The position numbers and the translations under genes were made by a program. A stretch of 64,000 nucleotides of DNA, taken from Castellaniella sp. Its GTDB lineage: Bacteria; Pseudomonadota; Gammaproteobacteria; Burkholderiales; Burkholderiaceae_B. Below are positions 16,861-25,379 of this stretch, piece after piece. The notes beneath the pieces are model-generated. The model made no database searches and was not told the DNA's origin. It worked only from the letters and a program-made list of their open reading frames with translations. Position 1 is the stretch's first letter, and each line of letters opens with the position of its first letter. Location: contig JAHRWZ010000049.1 of the NCBI GenBank assembly GCA_019104865.1, positions 1 through 64,000 of the forward strand, given 5' to 3'.

Positions 16861-18914
16861 GTGCGCCGCTGGTTGCCCAGCAAGTGGACGCCCCGTCCGA
16901 TCTTCAACAGGTTCAAGCGCAGTTGGCGGACATCGTTGCAGGATCGGGGCGGGTTCAAGTTGCACAGGAAAATCTGACTCGGGCGCAGGCGCTGGCCCAG
17001 GATCACATGGAGGACTCGAAGGTCCGCTTTCTGCTGCTTCGCTTGCAGGAGTCGGCGGGCTTGAACGAGGGCATGGCCGAGCAATGGGAGACCTTGTTGC
17101 AGGAATGCCTGGACGATCTGCAGATCGTCCGCCATTGCGCCACGCGACTCGTGAAGGAACGGCGCGTCGAAGAGGCCATGGCGCTGATCGATCGTCATCT
17201 GCCCGAGGCAACGAGCAATGCCGACCGTCTGTTCTCGCGGGCAAAACTGTTAAGCGATATCCGCGCGCACGAACAGTCCGATGCGTTGTTCCGACGGTTG
17301 ATCTCGCAACATACGGACCGCAACATGCGTGCCGAGTTTGCCAAGCGCCTGCGCAAACGCGGCTTGCTGGCTGACGCGTTCGAGGTGATCGCGCCGGTGG
17401 TCAAACACCTGGCGCCCGGCAGCAAGGCGGCCGAACTCGCCGAGGGGCTGGCAAGCGACTATGCGTTCTACCAGCGCTTCGAATCCGAAGACGCGCTGGC
17501 GGGAAAAGACGTCCGGATCGTGTCGATGAAACATGCGATCCTGCACTTTCGCAACCGGAAAATCGCCGAGCATGGGCTGGATAAGACCGTTTCCGTGGCG
17601 CTGGTCACCGGCAGTCTGGGCCCCGGCGGCGCCGAACGGCAACTGACGCGCCTGGCCGGCGAGCTGACCCGTATGGCCAAATCTCGCCGCCGGCGGCCTT
17701 CCGCCGATATTCCTCTGCGGCCCAAGAAGGTCGAAGTGCTGGTCAAACAGCACACCGAACCGACGGGATCGCCCAAGAAGCAGGATGATTTCTTCCTTCC
17801 CGTCCTGGTCAAAGCGCACATTCCGGTCACGGAGATCAACCGGCTGCCGGCCATTTCGGTGTCTCACCAGACCGTTCCCGAAGGAAGCCTGGTCCGTTTG
17901 CTGGAACAATTGCCCCCGCCTGTCCACTATGGCGTGACGCGACTTGCGCCGGTGTTGCGGGCCAACCCGTTCGATGTGGTGAGCCTGTGGCAGGACGGCA
18001 CCTGCCTGTTCGGCGCGCTGGCGGCGTTGCTGGCGGGCACGCCGACCATCCACCTGGTGTTCCGTGGCTTGCCGCCGAACATCCGCAAGGATCGCTTCCG
18101 CGAGGAGTATCCGGAACTGTATCAGGCCCTGGCCCAGGTGCCAGGCGTGGTCTTCGTCAGCAACAGCCGCAAGGCTGCGCAAGCCTACTCGGAATGGCTG
18201 GACATTCCGATCGAGCGCTTCCACATCCTGTACAACGGCGTGCCCGACTTGCCGACCGATGCGTCGGCCGCCGACAAGGCAATGTGGAAGGCCTTTCATG
18301 CCAGCACGGACAACGCCACGGAGACGATCGGCGGCGTGTTCCGGCTAGAACCGGACAAGCGGCCGCAGCTGTGGATCAAGCTGGCCGCGCTGTATCTGAA
18401 GGAACGCCCGCATGCGCGCTTTGTCATCGTGGGAGACGGGCGCTTGCGCGAGAACATCGAGGCGCTGGCGCAAGAGCTGCATGTGACCGACCGGCTGTTG
18501 CTGGTGGGCTTGTCCAACCATGTCGGCTATTGGTATTCGCAGATGGACGCCAGCGTGCTGCTGTCGCGCTACGAAGGTTTGCCGAACGTGCTGATCGAGG
18601 CCCAGTTGCTGGGGGTTCCCGTGATCTCGACGCCGGCCGGCGGCGCGGGCGAGTGCTTCGTGGAAAACGAGACGGGCCACCTGCTCAGCGACGTCGTTCA
18701 TCCGGACTTGCATGAGGCGTGCGAGAAGGTCACATCGATGGTGGATAAGGCGCGCAGCAATGAGGACTTGGGGGTGCATAGCCGTCGTCGGGCACAGAAG
18801 CTGTTTTCGCTGGAGGCAATGCTCACCAAGTTCCTGAGCCTGTGCATGCCCGACCTGTCCGGGAACAGCGATCGCATCGATCTCGCGCCGTCCGTGCACC
18901 TGATGCGAGCGTGA
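16857..18914 (+). CDS. tviE: Vi polysaccharide polymerising glycosyltransferase TviE-like (GT4)
   Basis: This 685-residue protein is the likely polymerase for the GalNAcA-type chain. An N-terminal helical repeat region (1 to about 230) precedes a GT-B fold: VTGSLGPGGAERQLTRLA near residue 255, an acceptor half, and a GT4 donor half with FVIVGDG and the EX7E motif EGLPNVLIE near 570. Salmonella TviE has 578 residues; here the extra length is mostly N-terminal. The start at 16857 follows GGAGGA and overlaps tviD by 4 bp, so both should be made in fixed ratio. Confidence 0.85.
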   Translation: MSAPLVAQQVDAPSDLQQVQAQLADIVAGSGRVQVAQENLTRAQALAQDHMEDSKVRFLLLRLQESAGLNEGMAEQWETLLQECLDDLQIVRHCATRLVKERRVEEAMALIDRHLPEATSNADRLFSRAKLLSDIRAHEQSDALFRRLISQHTDRNMRAEFAKRLRKRGLLADAFEVIAPVVKHLAPGSKAAELAEGLASDYAFYQRFESEDALAGKDVRIVSMKHAILHFRNRKIAEHGLDKTVSVALVTGSLGPGGAERQLTRLAGELTRMAKSRRRRPSADIPLRPKKVEVLVKQHTEPTGSPKKQDDFFLPVLVKAHIPVTEINRLPAISVSHQTVPEGSLVRLLEQLPPPVHYGVTRLAPVLRANPFDVVSLWQDGTCLFGALAALLAGTPTIHLVFRGLPPNIRKDRFREEYPELYQALAQVPGVVFVSNSRKAAQAYSEWLDIPIERFHILYNGVPDLPTDASAADKAMWKAFHASTDNATETIGGVFRLEPDKRPQLWIKLAALYLKERPHARFVIVGDGRLRENIEALAQELHVTDRLLLVGLSNHVGYWYSQMDASVLLSRYEGLPNVLIEAQLLGVPVISTPAGGAGECFVENETGHLLSDVVHPDLHEACEKVTSMVDKARSNEDLGVHSRRRAQKLFSLEAMLTKFLSLCMPDLSGNSDRIDLAPSVHLMRA

Positions 18915-18944
18915 TTGGCGATCGCTCTTTTTGCCGCCAGGCCG

Positions 18945-19012
18945 CCCTAAGGCAAAAAGCGCCCCCTTGGGGGCAGCAAGCCGAAGGCGCAGCGTGGGGG
19001 TTTTTCCAAGCG
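18945..19012. repeat. GC-rich hairpin repeat between tviE and vexA
   Basis: The spacer contains GCCCCCTTGGGGGCAGC (inverted GCCCCC/GGGGGC around 18960-18976), then GCCGAAGGCGCAGCGTGGGG. This resembles a dispersed intergenic repeat seen in Bordetella/Achromobacter-type genomes. It separates synthesis genes (tviB-E) from export genes (vexA-E) and could partially terminate or stabilise the mRNA. The family link is from memory, not from a search. Confidence 0.6.
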
Positions 19013-19031
19013 GCTGAAGTGGAATGATCTT

Positions 19032-20189
19032 ATGCAAATGAAAGCCCTGACCCTGAACGCGCGGCGCCACACGACCCTGACCATGCTGCTGCTTGCCGCA
19101 CTGACACTCACGGGTTGTCAACTTCCGCGGTCCGGCCCCATGCTAAGTGAAATGATGGGGGCTCACGATGACAAGGACGTCATCGTGATGCCTGTGTCGC
19201 GCGAACTTGCACAGCAGAGCCGGGATCCCGAGGTGGCCAATTTTCCCGTACGCTACCGCGACCTGACACAAGCGGGATTCGACCGGCTGGTGCCTGGCGA
19301 CGGCATCAACATCAAGGTGTGGGAGCGCGGTGACCTGGGCGTGTTCGCGGCGGACCCGTCCGGCGTGAGCGACCTGGGAAACCATGAAATCGACCGTTCG
19401 GGCCATGTCTCGTTCCCCATCCTCGGCAAGTTTCGGGCCGAGGGCCTGACCCTCGGACAGCTGCATGACGCCGTGATGGCGCGCCTGAGCAAGCTTGTCG
19501 TGGGCGCCGACGTCAGTGTGACACGCGCTGCCGACGAACGTGGGCAGGTGGTGACGGTGCAGGGAAACCTGACCAAGCCCGGCATGTATCCCATCACGCA
19601 GACCTCCCAGCGCCTGAGCAGCGCGCTGGCGCAGGCCGCGCCGGTCCAAGAGAATCCCGAGCAACTGATCATCAGCCTGCGCCGCGACAAGCAGGTGGCG
19701 TCGGTGCGGCTGTCGGATATCTACCGGAACCAGAACAACGACATCCTGTTGCGATCGGGCGATGTCATTACCGTTTATGACTCCAAGGAGTTCCTGACCG
19801 TGCTGGGAGCTGCCGGCACCCAAGGGCGCGTGGCCATCAGCAAGCGCAATTACAGCGTGCTGGATGCGCTGGCCGATTCCAGGGGGCTGGACGACAAACT
19901 GGCGGATCCGCGTTCCGTGTTCCTGTTCACACCCGCAAAGGCCGGGGTGGCCGGCAAGCCGGACAAGCTGCCTGTGGTCTACCAGTTTGACCTGACCCGT
20001 CCGGAGCAGGTGGCGCTGGCGCGCGAATTCACAGTGCACGAAGGCCAGGCGATCTATATTTCGGACGCGCCATTCACGCAGGTGCAGAAGGTCCTGTCGG
20101 CCTTCCGCTTCACGATGAGCGCGGGCTTCAGCGCCACGAAGAACATCGACAACGATACGGGCGCCGGCGCGTCCGCGCCAGCCCAATAG
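19032..20189 (+). CDS. vexA: Outer-membrane capsule export lipoprotein VexA (Wza/KpsD family)
   Basis: This 385-residue outer-membrane polysaccharide export protein has a lipoprotein signal with lipobox LTLTGC (Cys29). A PES domain follows: RLVPGDGINIKVWERGDLGV, DRSGHVSFPILGKFRAEGLT, then SLBB-like repeats with QVVTVQGNLTKPGMYPI and LLRSGDVITVYD. Salmonella VexA is 355 residues. It forms the translocation channel for the capsule. The next gene starts one base after its stop, so it is co-translated with the permease gene. Confidence 0.9.
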   Translation: MQMKALTLNARRHTTLTMLLLAALTLTGCQLPRSGPMLSEMMGAHDDKDVIVMPVSRELAQQSRDPEVANFPVRYRDLTQAGFDRLVPGDGINIKVWERGDLGVFAADPSGVSDLGNHEIDRSGHVSFPILGKFRAEGLTLGQLHDAVMARLSKLVVGADVSVTRAADERGQVVTVQGNLTKPGMYPITQTSQRLSSALAQAAPVQENPEQLIISLRRDKQVASVRLSDIYRNQNNDILLRSGDVITVYDSKEFLTVLGAAGTQGRVAISKRNYSVLDALADSRGLDDKLADPRSVFLFTPAKAGVAGKPDKLPVVYQFDLTRPEQVALAREFTVHEGQAIYISDAPFTQVQKVLSAFRFTMSAGFSATKNIDNDTGAGASAPAQ

Positions 20190-20190
20190 C

Positions 20191-21537
20191 ATGTCGAAGA
20201 GCAACGAGGAGCGGATCAAAGGCTGGCGATCGCGCCGAAAAGGCGGAAACTATACGGTAGGGTCCGGAGTCGCCGACTGGCGGCTGGATCCGGCCGCGCT
20301 GTTCGAAGCCAGGGCCACGCCGGCCGTGTTGTTCAAACCCCTGCTTGCCCGCTTGCAGGGTGAGCCGCACGATTCCGTGGCGGCCCGGCGGGCGGTGTAT
20401 GAGGCGGTGCAGGCGGAGCTGGAGGCGGAGATCGCGCGCAGCGCGGTCGACGAAAACCTGGCCGGTTTTTCCCGGCGGCGCCTGCGCATCATCGTGCGCC
20501 TCCTGGAACAGGACATCCGCGCGGGCGTGGCGGTATTCGAGCCGGGCTACATGCCGGCCAAGCTGGTGGCCGAGGACGAGCGCCTGGCCGTGGCGCATGC
20601 GCGGCGCGTGGAGCGACGCAAGCAGGACGAGGCGCGTGAAGCGCGGCGCCATGCATCACGCAACGACATTGCGCTGGAAATCGAGGTGGAGCAGGACGAA
20701 GCGGGCGATCTGGCGATCCTGCGGGACCGGTTGCGCGTCTTGCACGAAGGGCGCCCGCCGGACATGGCCGGCAAGGCCCGGCCAGCCGGGCGCACGCTGA
20801 TGGCGATGTTCATCTATCAGTTGCGTGAGATGCAGGGCGAGAGCCGCATCGCTTTGGTGTGGGCGCTGGTCGGTCCCGTGGTGCTGCTGACCTTGATTTC
20901 GTCGCTGTATATCCTGATGGGTACGCATTACATCATGGGCATGGACGTGCAGACGTTCGCGCTGTTGGGGGCGACGACCTGGATCATGTTCCGGCAGATC
21001 GCCTTCCGGAGCAGCACGGCCTATGTGTCGGCCCGCGGCCTGCTGAACTTCCAGGGCGTCACGCCCTTGATGTGCGCGCTGGTGCAGTCGCTGATCTATG
21101 TGTCGGTCTATCTGGTGGTGTTCGCGGTGCTGATCGGCGCGGGCCACGCGCTAGGCCTCATTACCTTGCCGGTCAGCTGGGCCGGCTTCATGCTTTTCGT
21201 CGTTCTGATGGGGTGTTGCGGCGCGGCGATGGGGTTGCTGTTCGGAACGATCGCGACTTTCTGGCGCTTCTTTCTGCGGCTTGCGCCGATTATCGAACGT
21301 TTTCTGCAGATCTTCGCGTCCGTCTTTTTCGTATCGGAACAGTTTCCGGAGCAATTGCGCCCGTGGGTGCTCTGGTCGCCGTTCGCGCATGGCATGCAGT
21401 TGCTGCGTTCGGCTTACTTCCCCGCGTACCAGTCGCACGATGCCAGCCTGGGCTATTTCCTGACCTCGCTGGTATTCCTGATGGTGGTCGCCCTGATGGT
21501 CGAGACCCTGGCCCGCCCCCGTGTCCAGCCGATGTGA
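20191..21537 (+). CDS. vexB: Capsule ABC exporter permease VexB with extra N-terminal domain
   Basis: This 448-residue protein contains a C-terminal ABC-2 permease of about 255 residues (from LMAMFIYQLREMQGESRIAL onward, six hydrophobic segments, conserved MFRQIAFRSSTAYVSARGLL), matching KpsM/VexB, normally about 260 residues. In front are about 190 hydrophilic, highly charged residues with no transmembrane segment (for example RRLRIIVRLLEQDIRAGVAV and ARRVERRKQDEAREARR), predicted helical and cytoplasmic. The fused region has no motif I recognise. An internal start near 20800 would give a normal-length permease, but no strong ribosome site was seen there. Confidence 0.85.
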   Translation: MSKSNEERIKGWRSRRKGGNYTVGSGVADWRLDPAALFEARATPAVLFKPLLARLQGEPHDSVAARRAVYEAVQAELEAEIARSAVDENLAGFSRRRLRIIVRLLEQDIRAGVAVFEPGYMPAKLVAEDERLAVAHARRVERRKQDEAREARRHASRNDIALEIEVEQDEAGDLAILRDRLRVLHEGRPPDMAGKARPAGRTLMAMFIYQLREMQGESRIALVWALVGPVVLLTLISSLYILMGTHYIMGMDVQTFALLGATTWIMFRQIAFRSSTAYVSARGLLNFQGVTPLMCALVQSLIYVSVYLVVFAVLIGAGHALGLITLPVSWAGFMLFVVLMGCCGAAMGLLFGTIATFWRFFLRLAPIIERFLQIFASVFFVSEQFPEQLRPWVLWSPFAHGMQLLRSAYFPAYQSHDASLGYFLTSLVFLMVVALMVETLARPRVQPM

Positions 21538-21564
21538 GGTAGAACCTGTGCGAGGCCCCTTTTA

Positions 21565-22302
21565 ATGTTGACAGACCCAGGGAAGATTATCCAGTTCAAT
21601 GGCGTGACCGACGAGCCGTATGTCTTCGGCCGCCGGCAAGCGCTGCTGGCTCATGCCCATCTCGATATCCCGGTCGGGCGCTATGCCTTGCTGTCGCACG
21701 TACCGGAAATGCATCGCCATCTGTTGGACGTACTGTGCGGCTTGCGTCCGCCGAGCCGGGGCTTCGTCAAGCATGATTGCACCGTGTCGTGGGCGATCGG
21801 CCGGCAAGGCTTCATTCGCGGCAAGGCAACCGGCCTGAGCATGATCGATTTCGTCAGTGAAATGTACGAGATCGACGCCGATGCGACGCACGAGCTGGTT
21901 GCGGACCTGATCAGCGATCCCAAATGCCTGGCCAAGCCCATGGAACATTGGCCGCTCTACGCGCGGCAGGAGTTTTCGTTCGCCCTGGCGCTGGCGCCGG
22001 CGTTCGACGTCTACGTGATCGAAGGGAGCATTCCCTTCGAGCCCTGCCGTTTCACGCGCCTCTGGCTCGCCCTGTTCGAAGAACGGCTGGTGAGCCGGAC
22101 TCTTATTTTCTCCAGCTACCGCCAGAATCAGTTGGCGGACTATTGTTTCAAAGGTTTGATCTATGAACGAAGCGCGCTCCGCATCGACGACGACCTCGAC
22201 CAGTGCATCAGCAGGTTTCCCCCGCGACGATCGCGAAGCGACTCCGGAACACATGGAGAAGACCTCGGCGACGGCATCGACGAGGGCCAGCTCGGGTTCT
22301 GA
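21565..22302 (+). CDS. vexC: Degenerate KpsT/VexC-type ABC subunit without catalytic motifs
   Basis: This 245-residue protein aligns with KpsT along its length: LDIPVGRYALLSHVPEMHRH in the place of the P-loop, VSWAIGRQGFIRGKATGLSM for the Q-loop region, and LALAPAFDVYVIEG for Walker B. The P-loop GxxxxGK[ST] is gone, the signature position reads PLYARQEFSFAL instead of YSSGMR, Walker B lacks the DE pair, and the H-loop His is replaced in IFSSYRQNQLAD. It sits between permease and co-polymerase genes, where the ATPase belongs. ATP hydrolysis looks impossible as written. The last 30 or so residues run over the vexD start and may be unconserved. Confidence 0.75.
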   Translation: MLTDPGKIIQFNGVTDEPYVFGRRQALLAHAHLDIPVGRYALLSHVPEMHRHLLDVLCGLRPPSRGFVKHDCTVSWAIGRQGFIRGKATGLSMIDFVSEMYEIDADATHELVADLISDPKCLAKPMEHWPLYARQEFSFALALAPAFDVYVIEGSIPFEPCRFTRLWLALFEERLVSRTLIFSSYRQNQLADYCFKGLIYERSALRIDDDLDQCISRFPPRRSRSDSGTHGEDLGDGIDEGQLGF

Positions 22303-23455
22303 AGACGGGTCGGAGATCGAGCGTCGTCGCCGCGAGCGGCAGTCGGCGCTGCGCGAGCGCCGCCGCCATCGCTGGATCAACGCCCTGATCGTCGTGGCGC
22401 CGGTGGCGTTCGCCTTGGTCTACGTGTATTTCTTCGCCACGCCGCGCTATGAGGCGGAGTCACGGTTCTTCGTGCAGTCGGCATCCGTCCAGCAAGGCGG
22501 CGCGGGCGCTGCGGCTGGTCTGCTCACCACGGGAAATGCGGGCGGCATGCTCGGCGGCTTCGTGGATGGGTGGGCGGTCGCCGACTTTGTGAAGTCGCGT
22601 GACAGCATGCAGCAGCTCGACCAGCAGGTCGGCCTGCGTCGTTATCTGACAAACGCCGGGTTGGACCCGCTCAATCATCTTTCCGAGGATTCCAGCGAGG
22701 ACGAGCTGTATCGAGCTTACCAGGCGTCGGTGCATGTCTCGTTCAACGCATTGGAGCAGATCGATGTGCTGCGGGTCAGCGCGTTTTCCCCGGAAGACGC
22801 GGCCACGCTGTCCAAGGCGCTGATCGGCCTGGCCGAGAAATTCGTCAGCACCATGAACGAGAAGGGCGTTGCCGACAAGCTGGCGGTGAGCCAGGAGTCG
22901 GTCAGGCTGGCGGAGGAGAAGGCACTCGCGGCCCGGGATGCGCTGACGGCATGGCGCACGGCGCATGGAAACGTCGACCCCGCCGCCACGGTGTCGATGC
23001 TGTTGAATCTGTCCAGTCAGCTGGAAGGGGAGCTCAGCACCGCGCAGATCAGGCTGGACAAGATTCAGGCCCTGGGTAACGAAGAACACTTCATGCTCGA
23101 GCCGGCCGAGCTGCAAGTCGCCGCCCTGAAAAAGCGGCTCGCGTCCGTGCGCTATCGCCTGAGCGGAGACGACAATGCGGAAGCCAAGCAGCTCAAATCC
23201 TACGAGGCGCTGCGCAATGCCCAGGCGTTCGCGGATTCAAACCTGACCCTCGCGCAGCAGTCGTACCAACAGGCAATGACGGACGCTTTACGCTTGCAGC
23301 GATATCTGTCCATCATCGCGCAACCGGTTCCCACGGACCGGCCTAGCAGCCCGCGCACGGCTCTTCTGTTGTTGCAGGCGCTGGCGCTGGGCTTCGTGCT
23401 CATGTTCATCGCTCGCGTGACGATGGCTTTGTTGAGAGGACTGCGTCATGGTTGA
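22163..23455 (+). CDS. vexD: Capsule export polysaccharide co-polymerase VexD (KpsE family)
   Basis: This 430-residue inner-membrane protein spans the periplasm between the ABC exporter and the VexA channel. A polar Ser/Thr/Arg-rich N-terminal tail leads to TM1 (about 72-92, INALIVVAPVAFALVYVYFF), the PCP1 segment PRYEAESRFFVQS, a coiled-coil domain and TM2 near 402-424 after the conserved PVPTDRPSSPRT. The ATG at 22163 has AAAGG 8 nt upstream but overlaps vexC by 140 bp; an in-frame ATG at 22253 would reduce this to 50 bp. Salmonella VexD has 434 residues. Confidence 0.88.
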   Translation: MNEARSASTTTSTSASAGFPRDDREATPEHMEKTSATASTRASSGSEDGSEIERRRRERQSALRERRRHRWINALIVVAPVAFALVYVYFFATPRYEAESRFFVQSASVQQGGAGAAAGLLTTGNAGGMLGGFVDGWAVADFVKSRDSMQQLDQQVGLRRYLTNAGLDPLNHLSEDSSEDELYRAYQASVHVSFNALEQIDVLRVSAFSPEDAATLSKALIGLAEKFVSTMNEKGVADKLAVSQESVRLAEEKALAARDALTAWRTAHGNVDPAATVSMLLNLSSQLEGELSTAQIRLDKIQALGNEEHFMLEPAELQVAALKKRLASVRYRLSGDDNAEAKQLKSYEALRNAQAFADSNLTLAQQSYQQAMTDALRLQRYLSIIAQPVPTDRPSSPRTALLLLQALALGFVLMFIARVTMALLRGLRHG

Positions 23456-25367
23456 TACGGCGATGGAGAATCGCCGGCCTGTGGCTGGCACCGATTCGCA
23501 GGGCGCCACCGCCCGCTTGCGCGAGATCATCGGGCTGATCCGCGGCGCGGCCGACCCCGAGCGCGACATGGCCGCGCTCGAACCTGCGTTGCGACAGGCC
23601 AAGGACGGTTGGCGTGATGTCCGGCGATTGCTGGTTTCGCCCTTCGTGCGCGAAGGCCGGTTCGGACCCGCGATCGCCGCGCTGGGCGTACTGATTGCCG
23701 TCCATCCCTCGCGCGTCGAAGACCGCCGCCTGCTCGCCAGTCTTTTCGGGCGCATGGAGCAGTGGGATAGGGCGATTGTCGAGGCGGACGCCGCCGCTGG
23801 CATCGAGCCCCGCAACGCGGCGGTGCACGCCGTGCGGATTCAATTACGCGTGCAGGGGGGGCGGGAGGCCGAGGCGGCGGAAGTTGGCCGCGCGACCCTT
23901 GCCCTGGCCCAAAGCGAGCCGGGCGAAGCGTACGCCTGGATGATGGCTTTCGTGCGCAACGGTGATGTCGCCGAGGCGGCGGGCATCGCGGCGGCGCTGG
24001 ATCCGGAAAAGCTGCCGAACGGACGCGTGGCGACGATGGCCGTGCGAGCTCTGATAGAGGATGGCCGCACTGTGGCGGCGATCCGGTTTGGCGATACCGC
24101 ACTGTGCGCGGGCCACGATTGCGCGGCGCTGCGTTCGTCGCTAGGCCTCGCGCATCTGCGGCGCGGCACTTCAGCCGATCGCAAGGTGCATGCGGTGGCG
24201 CATTTCGAAGCAGGCTTGCAGGCAGCGCCGGCGGACGTGAGGCTGTTGACGCTTTATGGGGAAACCCTGCTGCGCGCCGGCCGCTACAACGAAGCGGCGC
24301 CGCCGCTGGCGCGAGCACTGGAACTGGCGCCGGAACTGGAGCAGACCCGCGCCCTGTATGCCCGTGCGCTGCGCCACACCCTGCAGTATGGCGATGCGGC
24401 CGATCAGTGGATGAGACTGGTCGAGAAGTCCCCGGACAAGTTGCTGTGGCAGCGGGCCGCCATCGGCGCGCTCACGCAGGCGGGTCGTCATGAGGAGGCG
24501 GAGGCGCTGTTCTCGCGATACATCGCCACGCGCAGCGCGCGGCTGCCGGGCACGTTCCAGGAAGCCCTGGCCCGCATGGAAGCAAAACTGGATACCGTGC
24601 CCATTCCGCAGGCGCGGCTGGATTGGGCCTGGTCGCTGCGCGGCGACACATCCATCGATCGCGCGGCCTGGGAGCGCCGGGCGCGCTGGGGCCATATGAT
24701 CGACCATCTGCTGCTCGACTGGCTCGAATGCCGCGAGGAACGCGCCGAAGAGGCCATGCATCTGCTGGGCGAACTCGATACCGGCGAGCGCTTTTTTGCG
24801 CCGTTGCTGGCGGCCGGACGCGGTGTCGTGGTCGCCACGGCGCACGTGGGCCCCATGTACGCCGGCTTGATGGCCATGGAACTGGTGGGCATTCCGTCCC
24901 GCTGGCTGGCGACGGCGCCCAGCATTGCCAGAAGCAGTTATTCCGAAGCGCTGATCTCCACCGCCGACCAGACCGAGGCCCAGGTTGCCAAGGCCTGCAT
25001 GCGTGCGATCAACGAGGGCTATGTGCTGTGTCTGGCCATCGATGGGGCAATCAATCCCGCCGCGCCGCGCACGACCTTCGAAGGGCAGGACGTGACGTAC
25101 TCCGGTTTTGCGTCCCATCTGGCGTACCGCCTGAAAGTGCCCTCGGTGTTCTACGTGCCCCGCTGGGAGAACGGGCGCATGTCCTACACGCTGGAGATGT
25201 TGCCGGCGGCCAATCCGGGCGAGGATGCGCAAGCCTATTCGCTGCGCTGGCAGAAGGCGTATTTCGAACGGCTTCGTGAACACTTGGCCAGTGAACCGGA
25301 AAATCTGCGCCTGAGCGGCGGTATCTGGCGTCATGTGACGTCCGCGGATCGGTCCGCGCAAGAATAG
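23448..25367 (+). CDS. vexE: VexE-like capsule terminus acyltransferase
   Basis: This 639-residue protein (Salmonella VexE 658) has an N-terminal helical TPR-like region (to about 430) and a C-terminal LpxL/LABLAT-type acyltransferase domain (GRGVVVATAHVGPMYAGLMA; AIDGAINPAAPRTTF; YRLKVPSVFYVP). VexE is known in Salmonella to be needed for the lipid anchor at the reducing end of Vi. The usual HX4(D/E) motif appears as His466-VGPM-Tyr, so the catalytic acid is absent. It overlaps vexD by 8 bp and is followed by the lyase gene after 12 bp. Confidence 0.82.
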   Translation: MVDTAMENRRPVAGTDSQGATARLREIIGLIRGAADPERDMAALEPALRQAKDGWRDVRRLLVSPFVREGRFGPAIAALGVLIAVHPSRVEDRRLLASLFGRMEQWDRAIVEADAAAGIEPRNAAVHAVRIQLRVQGGREAEAAEVGRATLALAQSEPGEAYAWMMAFVRNGDVAEAAGIAAALDPEKLPNGRVATMAVRALIEDGRTVAAIRFGDTALCAGHDCAALRSSLGLAHLRRGTSADRKVHAVAHFEAGLQAAPADVRLLTLYGETLLRAGRYNEAAPPLARALELAPELEQTRALYARALRHTLQYGDAADQWMRLVEKSPDKLLWQRAAIGALTQAGRHEEAEALFSRYIATRSARLPGTFQEALARMEAKLDTVPIPQARLDWAWSLRGDTSIDRAAWERRARWGHMIDHLLLDWLECREERAEEAMHLLGELDTGERFFAPLLAAGRGVVVATAHVGPMYAGLMAMELVGIPSRWLATAPSIARSSYSEALISTADQTEAQVAKACMRAINEGYVLCLAIDGAINPAAPRTTFEGQDVTYSGFASHLAYRLKVPSVFYVPRWENGRMSYTLEMLPAANPGEDAQAYSLRWQKAYFERLREHLASEPENLRLSGGIWRHVTSADRSAQE

Positions 25368-25379
25368 GGAGGGGCTTCT

